Source of the DNA: Pedinophyceae sp. YPF-701
Lineage: Eukaryota; Chlorophyta; Pedinophyceae
Reading direction: 5' to 3'
DNA length: 64,000 nucleotides
NCBI GenBank assembly: GCA_916048055.1
Contig: CAJZHL010000031.1
Span: forward strand, 558,001-622,000
Position numbers and translations under genes: made by a program. Shown here one piece after another: positions 23,701 through 35,060 of this stretch; the first letter of the stretch is position 1; each line of letters starts with the position of its first letter. The notes under the pieces were generated by a model. The model was not told the origin of the DNA. It was given only the letters and a program-made list of their open reading frames with translations, and did no database searches.

Positions 23701-26038
23701 CCCGACGGACTTGGAGATCGGCACGCGGTTCGGCGGCTCGCACCGCGCCGCGCGCGGCGCCCCCGCGGGCGACGCAACTGCGACGCTCACGGGGGCGATT
23801 CTGGCCGCCGGGTGCGCCGCCGACACCCGCGGGGACGGCTCGCGCACGGGCTTCATCTCGGAGCACCGCGGCGGGACAGTCGTCACCGGCGGCGGCGGCG
23901 GCGGGCGCGCGGGCGGCGGCGGCGCCGCGCGACGCGGTGCCGGCACACTCACCGCGGCAGGCACGTCCGCGTTCCCGGAGAGCGTGCGCGTCCGCGTGTC
24001 GTCCGTCGGCGTCTCCGTCTCGTCCAGCGGCCCGTCCGAACCGTGCTCGCCGCTCTGCGACGCTTTGCGCGCCGCCGCCGCCACGTGCCCCAGGAACGAC
24101 CCGGCGTGTTTGATCGTATCGGCGCTCTGCGGGCCGCCCGGCGCAGGCCACGGCGTGGACCCGACCGTCGAGGACCCCTGCGACGTCGCGATGCTCGTGA
24201 TCGGCTGCTGCGGGGTGCCCCACGCGGGCGCGTCCGCTGCCGGCAGCTGCATGATAAACACGCCGCCGTTGCTCGTCTCCCCGGCCTGCGTGGCCGCAGC
24301 CCTGGCGCGGCGGTGCCCCGAGTCCCCGCCGCGGACGTTGACGGACTGCACGGTCGTCGCACGCGGCAGTTGCGCCCCGCAGGTCTGCGAGCTGACACGC
24401 GGCCAGCTGCGCTCGCTGTGGCCCCCGCCCGCGTGCGTGCCCGAGTTGCTGTACGGCTCGGTCTGCAGCCGCCCCGGCGGCTCGTCGCACTTGCCCATCT
24501 GCGGCGCAGCGCCGCTCCCAGCTCGCGTGAGCCCTGTGCTGTGCATGCCGCTGCTATCGTCCTCGTGCTCGGCATCGTCGTCGGTCCCCGGGCCCGCGCA
24601 CTCCTCCTCGTGGAGCATCAAGTTGGCGTTGATGGGCCGGCAGCGGCCGAAGTCGAACAGGGTGATCTGGCCGCGCGAAGGGCCTCCAGATCCGATCATG
24701 ACGTTCGAGGGTTTGATGTCTCCGTGGACGACGCCCTGGCGGTGCACCTCCACGAGCGCCTCGAGGATCTCTGCGGCCACGCGCACACGGAAGCTCGAGC
24801 GTCACGGCGCGGCGAAACGGGAACCAAGCGAGGCAGAACAACTCGAGAAATCCCGTCTCTCCTTCCGTCGCTACAACACTCTCGCGAGCCGACCGACCCG
24901 CCTGCGCGCTCCCAGCCGCAGCCCTCTACACGGCGCAGCGCGTACACGCAGCATCGCGGCCGCACCTGCGATGATACGCGCCGCAATCGTCTCTTCCAGG
25001 CGTCCCGTGCCATCCAGGAGCGAAGCGCAGGTCATGCCGGGGAGCACGTTGACCACGAGGCCCGCGTAGGCCATCCCCGAGGTCACGAGCTGCTCAAGGT
25101 CCCGCAGCGCGCGGTTCGCGTCCTGCGCCGACGCCCCAGCCTGTAGCCGCATCGCTGCTGTAAGCCGCATCGCAAGATCCGGCGGGCTGCAGAAGAGGTC
25201 CCGCGCCGCGAGGATGTTGCGGTGCCGGAACTGCGCCATCACGCGGCCCTCCGTGATCAGGTCCTGCGCGCGCGCGTGCGGGAGGCCGGAACTTGGCGGG
25301 CGGACTACAACAGAGAATCAGCGCGCGCGGTCGCTCGCGGCACGGCGCCCGCGGCCGCGGGCCCGCAGAGGCAGGCCGGAGCCGCGGGCGCGCGGCGCGC
25401 CGGGCGCGCGCGTCGGGGCGCCGGGCGCGCGGACATTCGCTTGCCTGGAGTGCGCGCAACGCATGTCCCAGGGGACGCCGGCTGAGAAGCAGCGGGTGCA
25501 CCGTCTTGATCGCGACCTGGTCTCCGAGGTCGCAGTGGACCGCCCGAATGCACTGCGGCGAAGTCGAGGGCGCAGCGGGCCGTGAGCGCCGCCTGGCTCC
25601 GTGCTCTCATTCGCATTCTCTTTGGGGACGATTCTCGCCACATTGCGGCTCCGAGGACGCCTTAAAACGCGCCTCGGTGTCTCTGAGTTCGCGAGGAGTG
25701 TCGCGCGATGAGAGACTGGCGCGGTGGGGGTCTGGCCGGCGCACGCGGGGGCTGACGCTCTAGTGGCAGTTGAGGGGAGTTGGGCGGAACAGGGCGGCGC
25801 ACGGGGTTCGAAAATGGCCCGCAGGGAACGGAGCGCGCGGACGAGTGCTCGGGCCGCGTGTCGCAGCGATCCGCGCATCGATCTCGGCCGCGACGGCGCT
25901 GGGCGCGCCGCTGCCGCAGCAGCCTTCGAAAGGCTGCGTCTCCAGGCGCACCTGGCTGTTCCCGCCGCCCCCGAGCATCCCCTTGACGATATACCGGTAC
26001 CCAATCGTGGTCCCTCGCGGCCACAGCTCCGTGGCCAT
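17758..26038 (-). CDS. giant protein kinase with MIB/HERC2-type repeats and RING (putative E3 ligase)
   Basis: Four exons, 26038-25952, 25552-25445, 25263-24966 and 24770-17758, give 2,501 aa. The kinase N-lobe has a Gly loop (GMLGGGGNSQ), VAIK Lys45 and an alpha-C Glu near 70. The catalytic loop is HGDIKPSN (non-RD) and DFG is at 204-206, but APE Glu is at 733. The roughly 529-residue gap is Ser/Pro/Arg-rich and low complexity. The C-lobe is normal (DLWSVGLIAFEL). Eight MIB/HERC2-like repeats follow (type GLRVRRGPDWKWG...WWRVEW...YRVG.EG.YDL), alternating with SH3-like modules. A C3HC4 RING ends the protein (about 2446-2490, CTLC...CPLC). KEG in plants combines RING, kinase, ankyrin and HERC2 repeats; Mind bomb has MIB repeats and terminal RINGs. 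No ankyrin repeats are seen. Intron 2 is GC-AG (CCAG|GCAAGC). Likely a ubiquitin ligase; its substrate is unknown. Confidence 0.85.
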
Positions 26039-27058
26039 CGGGAACGTATCCTCCTGCGCCGCAGAAGCTCACCGAGGTCGTGGGCTCGAGCGGGCGGGGG
26101 GGTGAGGCGCGCGAGCGAGGCAGCGCGCCCCGGGAGGCGATTGCAGGGAGCGATGGCTGCGCGGAGGGCGCGGAGAGGGGTGTATTGGGTTCGTGGACGC
26201 ACTGGGAGAAAGGGGTCTTCGCCGGTGGACGGAGACCCGCCGGGGCCGGCCTGGTCCAGGGCGTGGCCGCCCAGAGGCGGGGTCTGCGGCCGGAGGGTCG
26301 TCATGGCTGGCATCGCCGCCCGGACGGCCGTTTAGACCCGTGTGTGGCCTGGCCCGCGCGCTGGACCTTGCCTAACGGAGGGAGGCTGAACGACCCTGTA
26401 CGGCGGCGCGGGTGGGGCGTGGCGACGTGAGTTCGGCGGTTTTCGCGGGTCCTTGGAATGTACTGAGTGCGGCGCGTGCGTTCGCGCGTGCACGCACCAT
26501 GACAGGCGCCGGCGTCGCGGTCGAGGGCCTAGTCTCGGGGGAGCGCTCCGGTGCTGCACTGGCCCGGTCACCACGTGTCGGGCGGACGCGGAGGTCGCGC
26601 CGAAAGTGCCCTGCAGGTCGCGGCGGCCCTCGCGCTCAGCCCCGCGCTCCAGGCACGCCTCCCATCCCCCGAAAAGTATAAAGCCTGAGCCTAGCCGGAA
26701 CCTAGCTCGCTCCGCCGCCGATGCTGCGATTCCGAGCGACCGCAGGGCCGCAAGAGAACTGTCTCCTCGAACCCCGCGACCTCCGCCGATGAACAAGGCG
26801 CCTGCGACGCGCCGCGCAACGGTCAGAGCGCGACCTTCGAGGCAGCGTTGACTGGCCGCGCCCGCCCCTCCCGCGTCAATCCGCCGCACTCCGCACAGCA
26901 CGCGCAAAACCACCCGCGCGCCACCACCGCGCGCCGCACGCACCACCTCCCCCCACTCCCCCCGAAAACACCTCCTCTCACACATCCACACCCCCCCGCC
27001 CACGCACGCACCACCGCGCCGTCCGACCACCCGAACAGCCCCCCCTGCCCACCGCCCC
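26039..27058. other. intergenic region upstream of the giant kinase gene
   Basis: About 1 kb between the kinase-MIB-RING start and the S6K stop, both minus strand. A CAG acceptor-like site just upstream of the start codon (about 26050) hints at a 5' UTR exon. A C/A-rich tract covers about 26880-27055. No coding signal was seen. Confidence 0.4.
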
Positions 27059-30000
27059 TCAGTACCCGCTATCCTTGAACGCCGCAGCCACGTTCTGGCT
27101 CATGTACGACCCCTTGTGCACGTACGTGAACCCTCGGAACGCCCCCTCCATGTCCAGGTGCTCCTCCCCGGACCCCACGGGCGTGTCGTCGGGGGAGTCC
27201 ACGGCCGGCAGCGTCGTCCACTCGTGGCCGAAGTTCTCGACCGAGTGCGAGTTGGACAGCGACGGCGTGAAGGGCGACTTGACCTGCCCGGCCTCCAGCC
27301 GCGCCCAGTCGACGCCCGCGAAGAACGGGTGCGCCATCACCGCGGCCGTGCCGCCCTCGCCGGCGCCGAGGCGGTGCTGCGCGTTGCGGTTCAGCAGCGC
27401 GCGCAGCAAGGACACGGCGTGCTTGGTAAGGAACTTAGGAAAGTTGACCTTGGCGTGAGTGATCTGCGCCTTGAGCTTGTGGCGGTCCGCGGCGCGGAAC
27501 GGCGGCAGGCCGACGAGCATCTCGTAGAGCAGGATGCCGACGGACCACCAGTCGACTTCCTTCGAGTGCGGGCGGCCCGTAACCACCTCGGGAGCCATGT
27601 ACTCGAGCGTGCCGATGAAGGAGTTGCTGCGCTCGCCCGTCTGGAGCGTCTTCGCGAGGCCGAAGTCCGTGAGCTTGATGTGCCCCGTGGAGTCCAGTAG
27701 AATGTTCTGTGATCCACGGGAGGGGGGGGAGTAATTCGTGCTGGTAGGGGGAGGGAGCGGGCGGTGGAGGTACGGGAGGCCGCGCAGGGCACACGCAGCC
27801 ACGCGTCTGGCTTTCGGCCCGCGTGTGATCGGGAAAGTGGGCGGATCGCGGCGAAATCGACGGCAGAGAGAGCCCTGCAGTGAACAGCGGCGGGCGCGAG
27901 GCTGGCCGTTGGCGCGCACCTCGGGCTTGAGGTCCCGGTGCACGATGCCGAGGTCGTGAAGCTTCCCGAGCGCGAGGACGAGCTCGGCGGTGAACAGCCG
28001 CGCGAGGTCCTCCTCGAACACCCCCATTTTGTGCAGCTGGAAGAACAGGTGGCCGCCGTTGACGAAGTCCATCACCAGGTACAGCTTCGTCGGCGTTTGG
28101 AACGAGTACCTGTGCGGACGCACCACCCCCGCGCGACAACACGTCGGATCGCCGCACCCAGCGTCCGCCATCGCGCGAAATATAACAAAATCGTAGGAGC
28201 GACAAAACAGCGCGTGCCGCCGTCTGGAACCGACGCGGCGCGGCTCCTGCGCAGCGCACGGTCCACTGAATGCAAGGGCAGTGCGCGGCTGCGGTGCGCT
28301 GTGCGCACCTGAGCGTGACGATGAACCGATGGTGCACTGTGGTCAGGATGTTGCGCTCGCCCGTGATGTAGTCCGCGTGGTCCTTCCGGAGCACCTCGCG
28401 CTTCCGCATCACCTTCATCGCGTACACGCGCCCCGTGTCCACGCGCCGCACCTGAAACACCTTCCCGAACGCCCCCTGCCCCAAAACGCACAAAATGTCA
28501 AAATCCTCCAAACCGAGCCGCGTCGGCGGGGCCCGCGGCGGCCGCCCCGGCGACGGCCCGTCCTGCGCGTCCTCCACGTCCTGCGCGGCGTCGTCGGCCC
28601 CGGCCGCGCCCTCACGGAGCGCCTGCACGGCCGCGAGCGCCGCCGCCGCTTTCGCGTCCGCCTCCGCCGCCTCCGCGCGCGCAGCCGCGGCGGTCGCCAC
28701 GGCCGACGCAGCCACGGCCTCGACGCGCCCTGCCAGCCCCTCGCCGGTCTGCCGCGCCGAGCTCCCGGGCGACGACAGCAGCACTGCGTCGGTGCGAATC
28801 GGCGCCATCTCGTCGACGGGCGGCAGCGCGACCGCCGCCGCAGCGGCCGCCTCGGCCTCGGGCGCGTCCGCCGGGAGCCCGAGCGCGGCGGCCGCCGCGA
28901 CCGTCGCTGCTGCCGGCCCGCTGCCGCTGCCGCGGCGCCCCAGCGCCGCCACGGGCGCGCGCTTCGCGGGCGACTGCGCCGCGGACCCCGGGAGGGACGC
29001 CGGCGCGCCCACGGAGCGCACGGTGTGCCCGCTGACGCTCCCGGCCTGGGAGGACGCCGACGGGACGCGCTGCTCGAGTGAGGCGCGCACCGACGGCGGG
29101 TGGAAGACGTCGTCAAATCCGAGCGCGACGTCGCCGTGCGTGTGCTGGGACGCGACGCCCGGGGAGGAGGAGATCGCGGACGGGCCGCGCGACGCCTGCG
29201 CCGGCGGCGGATGGGGTGGTGAGGGCTGAGCGTTGTGTTTGAAAAAAAGGGGGGTAATTTGTTAGTTGTGCACGCTCGCGGGTGCTGCAGGGTGTGCGAG
29301 CGCCAGCGATGAGGACGCTGCGCAGGGGTCCGCGTGGTGCGCGGCTGTCCCGCCACGCGACGACGAGGCAGGGGGGGTTTTGGGATTTTGCGGGGGAGGT
29401 CAGCGCACCTCTGGCCGCGGCATCCCGGCGTCCAGCACGACCTGCGCGGACGACGTGCCCACGGGCGCGCGTCGCGCCCCCGGCGTGATCGCGAGCGGCA
29501 TCCCGTCCTCCACGTCCAGCGCCCGCGCAGCCACTCCCCCGGGGGGGTGTACGACCGCCGGCGCAACCACCGCCACGCGCGCGGGCGCCGGGTGCGCCTT
29601 CTTCCGCTGCCGCTGGTGCGCGCGGTACTCCTCCGCGGTTTCCGGCTCCGGCAGCGGGCCGTGGAGCCCCGGCGGCACCCACGGCGCAGCACTGGCGTTC
29701 AGGCGCAAGCCTCCCGCGCCCCCGCCGCGGCGCTTCGCTGGGCCGACGACGGGGGAGTCGTCGTCGTCGTCGTCGTCGTCGTCGCAGTTGCCGAAGCGCA
29801 CGCGGGCGGGGTCCGTGCTCGCGTCAGCTGGCGTCGTCGGGGTGGCGCTGCCGCTGGCTCCGCGTGCCAGCTTGGACGTGAGGCTCGAGTTGGATTTCGG
29901 GCGCCGGAGCGTGCTCGTGGGGACGGTCTCGATGGTGATGGCGTCCTTCGTGGGCCGCCCCGCCGGGCGCGTCATGCGCGTGACGCGGTCTGGTACGAAC

Positions 30001-30065
30001 GGGGCAGCCCCGGGTGGGAGCGGGCCGCCGTTCGCGGTCCGGTCCCCCTCGAAACCGCCCTGCAT
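27059..30065 (-). CDS. S6K: ribosomal protein S6 kinase (plant-type AGC kinase) with long N-terminal extension
   Basis: Four exons, 30065-29409, 29195-28309, 28109-27920 and 27706-27059, give 793 aa. The AGC kinase domain covers about 454-715: GQGAFGKVF, YAMKVMRK, HRDLKPEN, DFG, activation loop SNSFIGTLEYMAPE (PDK1-site Ser). The hydrophobic motif FRGFTYV has Thr about 772, the usual TOR site. Residues around FDDVF (246-250) resemble the conserved EFSDVF block of plant S6K N-termini. S6K relays TOR signals to ribosome biogenesis and translation. The extension is Ala/Pro-rich, includes an Asp9 run and a PAM2-like motif (LNASAAPWVP, 122-131). Exon 1 joins in phase through GAG|GTGCGC, but its membership rests on splice logic only. 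It lies divergently from the plastid SecY gene. Confidence 0.9.
29673..29702 (-). other. PAM2w-like PABP-binding motif in S6K
   Basis: Residues 122-131 read LNASAAPWVP, aligning position by position with the PAM2 pattern LNxxAxxFxP, with Trp in place of Phe as in the PAM2w variant of LARP4. It would dock on the MLLE domain of poly(A)-binding protein. A sequence match only. Confidence 0.45.
29756..29787. repeat. trinucleotide microsatellite coding Asp9
   Basis: A GTC/GAC triplet run within S6K exon 1 that encodes nine consecutive aspartates. It is in frame, so length changes would not break the gene. Confidence 0.7.
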
Positions 30066-31529
30066 CGTGCGTGGCGCGGGGGCGGAGCGCGGGGGCCGGG
30101 CGCGGGCTCAGGCGCGGCGAGGGGTCCCGGGCTGTGTGATTCCCGCTCGCGGGAGCGCTGCAGAGCACGGGAGCGATTCACCGCGCGTCAGGCGCACGGG
30201 AGGGACAGATAGAACGAGAATTACGGGACTGGCGTGAGGTTGGTGCCAGAACGCGGCCGGGAGGGCGGGTCAGCCACCGCACGAGGCAAGCGGTCCACGT
30301 TGCGTTCGAATGTGGGGGCCGCGGCGGCCGTGATGTGTCTGAGAATGTCAGGAGGTGGCGGGGAAGCGTGTCTGTCTGCGTTGCGCGGATGGCCCGGAAC
30401 CGCCGCGCGCGCAGCCCCCGGCGCGCTTCGGCTGAGCCGTGGTGACGCGCGGCACCAGGGTCGCCCTCGTGTGGCGTCGTGGAGGATCGAGGCGGACCGC
30501 GGCCACGCGTGCAAGGTGCGCTCGCGACCGTGGGGCGATAATGCGGGGGAAACGCGGGCCCAGGCAGCGCAAATGCGCGCCGGGAGACGACTTGCTGCTT
30601 CTCAGGAGGGCGCTGGGCCGAAATTGCGACGGCACGGCCGGGAGGAGGGGCGCGCGGGGCGCCGAACGAAAGAGAGATGGATACGAGGGCGCTGGGTCCG
30701 CGAATGGGCCACGGAGGTGCGCTGCGCCTCCTGCACGCTGCAGCGGTGCTTGCCGCTGGCGTGGTCGCTGGCTGCCGTATCCACCGGGCACTAAGCGCCA
30801 GCTCGGCGGGAATCCGGCGCGCTTGCGCACGGACTATGACGTGCGGGTGATTCTGGGTGGCGGGGAGGGTATTGTGCGGCGTGTGGCGGGGTTTCGAGGA
30901 ACTCGACTTGCCTGGGCGCGGGTGCGGTATGACGTCGACGTAGGCTGCTTCCACGGACGTCGTAGCGTCCCCACGCCGTATGACCTCGCTGCGGTGCGGA
31001 AACGAGCTCGGTCCGTCGGCCACGCGGGCGCTGAAGCTGGCTGTGAAGCGCAGCAGGTGCCCGGGGGAGTGGAGACCGCCCTAGGCGGTGATGTGTCGTG
31101 AGATGTAGCTCCTAAGAAGCATATGACATTGGCCTCCGGCAGGTGGGGCAATGAGCGCGTGAAGTCCCGGACTCTGGCCGGTAGGACCAGGACGGACTCA
31201 GCCGACAACATCCCAGAGGCCTCAACTGCACGCCCGTGGTCAGACAAGCCGTTTGACGGGTCTGGGGGACGCCTGGGCCGCGGTACATTCGCGTCGCGCG
31301 GTCGCAAGGACTGGTGGAGACTCGCGAGCGTCGTGCCTGACCTCGTCGTGTAGCGCTGGTGGTGCGCGGCGGCGATGCGCGCCAGAGCACACATATAGCT
31401 ACCACCGAGCGGTCCCGACGACGAGCACGTCAGTGCTGTGGCACAGGCCGGGTGTCGCGGTTTCTCCGTCAACGGCACCGAGAGCCTGAACGCCTTCACT
31501 GCCCGTGATCAACAGCCGGCGCCGCTGCG
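30066..31529. promoter_or_regulatory. divergent S6K / SCY2 upstream region
   Basis: About 1.46 kb between head-to-head gene starts. Open frames occur on both strands but show no family motif. It should contain both promoters and 5' UTRs. Confidence 0.4.
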
Positions 31530-34500
31530 ATGCAGCGGCCTCTGGTCCACGCCCCTGGCGCGGCGAGGCGCCACTATGATAGCCATCCTCCTGCGGCCGC
31601 GCGGGGCCCACACCGGCGCGTCCACCGCGCAGGCTTGCGCCCGGCGCCGCTGCGGACCCCTGCGCCTCTCGCACCGTGTTTCTGCTCCGTGTGCCGCGGA
31701 AATCTCGCCCCAGGCCACCTTCCTGAGTCCTTTAGATGTGCCTCGAGGCAGCGCGGTGGGCGGGTGGTCGCCGCGCTGCCCATATTCGGCGACCCGCGGC
31801 GCCGCAAGATCCGCCCCCGCATCGACTGGGACTCCACCACGACGCAGACGCCTGAGTGGGTGCCGCAGCAGCTCCTGCGCGTCCTCCCGTTCCTCAGGGT
31901 GCGTTCGCGATGAATGACATGGAGAAATCAAGCATGCACGCGCGTTGAAACCGTGCAGAGTGCACCTGCGCAGCTGGCATGACTCGCGACGACCGCGCCC
32001 GCGCGAACGCCGCCCCGCCGCGCAGAACTGGGAGATGGTCCGGCGGATCGCCGTCACGGCGAGCGTCCTGTGCGGGCTGGTGCTCCTCAGCCTCGTAGCG
32101 CTGCCGTCGCTCGACTTCGCAGCCATCCAGGAGCACGCGCCGCAGCTCCTGACGCCGTTCAAGGCGCCGTGGGAGGCCCCTCTGTCGCTCCTCGAGATCG
32201 GCATCTCGCCGTACATCACCGCGAGCATCGCTGCGCAGCTGTGCACTTTTCTCCCGCGGCAGGTGGGCAGCGTCAACACCGAGAAGTTCTACCAAGCAAT
32301 CCCCTGCCTGTGTGTCTTCCGCGAGATCGAGGAACGCCAGGACACCGATACCATCGTGAGCGGCCCCGCCGAGCGCGCACAGCGCCATGCTGCCGCAGCT
32401 TCGTTCGCGCGAACCGCCCGAGCGCCGCGACTGACAGCGCTTGCTCCTCCCCGGTGATTCCAACGCGCAGGAGCGGTTTAAGTGGAATCTCTTCGTCCTG
32501 GGCAGCAGCATCGCCGGCGTCACCTCGCTGCTTACTGGTCTCAAAGTCGTGCAGTTTAGCTCGCTGGCGCAGGCGCCCGGCACGAGCCTCGCGTGGCAGG
32601 GCGCGACCGTGCTGATGCTGACGTTCCTCGCGGTGGCTACGGGCGTCGTGGCGTTCTTGCTGGTGTGGGCGGGCGCGTACCAGCTGGACAGGCAGTTGCG
32701 GAAGATGAGGCAGAAACGCAGGGCGAACAAGGCGGGCAAGAAGGACGCGGACATAGTCATCAAGGCGAGCCGTGCCCCCCCTCCCCCCCGCGTCGTCGCT
32801 GCGCTGTCCTGCTGTGGTGCAGCACTCACCGCAGCTGCCTGCACGCATCGCACGAGCCACCGAAGCACGCCGTACGAAGCACGACTGCATGGGGCATCCA
32901 CCTCGTGGCGAGCTGCGGCCTGCGTCGCGTGAAATGACCGTCACTGCGCCACGTGTTGCTGCAGGGATCAAAGCCCATCCGCCCCGTGGCCTGGGCGGGC
33001 TCCGCGCTGGCGGCGACGTTCGTGGCAGCCCTCGTGCTGCCGGACCCGGTCGCGCTGCTGAAATCCGGCTTCTTCCCCGCCGTCGCAAAGAGCTGCGTGC
33101 TGGCGCTGTTCAGGCTGGTAATCGCGTTCTGCTTAGGCGGGCTGCTGTTCGCGGGCGCACTGATCGCGGAGCGGGCCGCCTGGCTCATCGAGGAGCACGG
33201 CCTGGTACGCCCCTCCGACAAAACAGCCCCCACACGCGCTCACGCCTTGCACGCCAGCCAACTGCCAGCACCCGCACCCCGGGGCCTTCGGGCCGCGCCC
33301 GCCGCTTTCCCCCCGCGCATCGCTCAGCCCTCACTATCCTCGCGCGCCCCTTCGCCTTACTGCGCCCCAGGGCGACGGCACGACCGTCGTGATTTGCCTT
33401 TCCATCGCGGGCAACATCTGGACGTCCGGGTCGACGGTCCTCCCGAAGCTCTTCAGCGGCGCGGTGCCCGCGGGCACGGGCGCGCTCCTGGGCGGCGTCG
33501 TCGCTGCGATGTTCGCGGCGATGCTCGCGCTGAACGTCTGGACGACGAAACTGCCGCTGCGGTACCTGGGCACGGGAGACTCGCAGCTGAGCGTGGCGGG
33601 GTACAGGTGCGTGCCTGCGCCGCACTAGCGTGCTTGCTGCGTGTGCTGGCTGCGCGGAGGGGAGTGCAGGGGCGGCGGTCGCAGCTGCGGGGACTTTTCT
33701 TTGCTTCGGGAGTGTTTTCGCGCGATAGTGGTTTTCGGTTGCCGATTTGTGCGTGCAGCAAGAGCGCGAATGTCGCGGGCAAGACGGAGGCGCCGTACTT
33801 GCCCATCAAGCCCGCGCCGGGCGCGATGCTGGTGATTCTATCCGTGAATTTCATGCTACTCGAGATTCCTCGAACGATCTGCAACCTCTCCGCGAGCTCC
33901 GCGGAAACCTGGCACCGCCTCGGCCAGTGGACGCAGTCCGTGCCGTGCGACATCTTCGTCTTCGCCACAGTCGTCCTCTTCCAAGCGCTAGGCATTGGGA
34001 AAATCCACAACATCAGCGACTACCTCATGGCCACCAACGCCTCCATCGTCGGCGTCGTCCCGGGCGAACAGACCAAGCAGTACCTCACGAAACGCATCAG
34101 GTACCACCCCGCGCGACCGCCGCAGCTGCGCTCTGTAACGGAGCGCCCCGCGCCAGCGCACGCGCCTCGCGTCGCCGCGGCCGGAGTCGACGCTTCCCGC
34201 TGGACGTCGCCTCAAACGGAGGCGTGTTATCAAGCCGAGCGGCGCAACCTTTTCTCTTCCTGCTTCCTCACCGCACCACTGCCCCGCCCGCCGTGCTGCG
34301 CAGGAGGCTGCGAATCCAGGGCGGTGTTGTGCTCGGCGCTGTCGTCGTCGCGGCCAGGCGCGTGGACCAGTGGTGTCTCGCGCAGTTCAGTGCTGCAGTC
34401 GGGGCCACAAGCTTCCTGATTGTGTTTTCACTGGTGCTGTCCACGGTGCGGCAGCTGCAGTCGCTCGCCGTGAAAGGACGCATGCGCCGGCTCGTGGAGT

Positions 34501-34550
34501 CGACCATGGGGCCGCTCGTGCTGCACGGCGACGTCGTGCGGCTCCCATAG
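31530..34550 (+). CDS. SCY2: plastid SecY-type translocase (SCY2-like)
   Basis: Seven exons, 31530-31898, 32026-32295, 32471-32764, 32965-33204, 33371-33606, 33759-34100 and 34304-34550, all phase-compatible, give 665 aa. The first about 100 residues are Arg/Ala/Pro-rich without a hydrophobic core, like a green-plastid transit peptide. SecY landmarks follow: NWEMVRRI before TM1, the plug/TM2 motif ISPYITASIA, GDGTTVVIC (SecY GxGNG region), APYLPIKPAPGAM, and VPGEQTKQYL before the late helices. SecY forms the protein-conducting channel. The divergence from bacterial SecY resembles the inner-envelope paralogue SCY2 more than thylakoid SCY1, but that choice is inference. Introns 2 and 3 use GC donors (CCAA|GCAATC, CAAG|GCGAGC). 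Confidence 0.82.
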
Positions 34551-35022
34551 CACACCCGCATTTCGTTCCGTGCGCGGGTGGTCAATTACTACTTTGTGAT
34601 GGAATGTTCCACCTCGGGCGTTGTTCTTGAGCCGCGGATGGCTCGGCACGCGCAGCTGTGAGCCCAGCACCTTCCTCGCAGCCCCGTAGGCAGCGTGCGT
34701 CGCGTGTTTCTCATCTCCTGACGCCACGGCCAACCCCCTTGTGACGGACGCTCAGGCTGGGGTTGTTGCGAGACGCGGCGCACACGGGGAGCCGCCGGGA
34801 TGCAGTGGAGGTTCTGCGGCTCCGCTGATGCATGCGTGCCGCGGCGATGCGGGGTTGCGGAGGGACGCTGTTGTGTGCGGCGCCCGTGTGATGACATGCA
34901 CGCACGGCGGCTCTCAGCGAGGTGCTGAGGCCGGCCAGGGTGCCGGGGCTGTCCGCCATTGTGCGGCCTCGGCGTGAGCGTGAGCGCGGCGACGCGTGAT
35001 TCCAGGCGAATGCTCTTTTTTC
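34551..35022. other. intergenic region downstream of SCY2
   Basis: Contains the SCY2 3' flank and one copy of the 25-bp dispersed motif (34574-34598). No gene was recognised. Confidence 0.5.
34574..34598 (+). repeat. 25-bp dispersed motif, copy 1
   Basis: The core GGTCAATTACTACTTTGTG starts 24 nt after the SCY2 stop. It recurs with one mismatch at 55301-55325 (+) and with two near 57352-57376 (-). Confidence 0.75.
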
Positions 35023-35060
35023 GGTGGTGCCCTTAGGCGAGGGTGGTGCCCTTAGGCGAG
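35023..35060 (+). repeat. 19-bp direct repeat, two perfect copies
   Basis: GGTGGTGCCCTTAGGCGAG occurs at 35023-35041 and 35042-35060, directly abutting the left end of the 2.1-kb tandem duplication. Confidence 0.9.

Noticed and set aside
24450-24660. Intron in the giant kinase between DFG and APE
   Set aside because: Considered as an explanation for the long gap, but the segment stays open for about 1.6 kb in frame with disorder-like composition; kept as coding pending RNA evidence.
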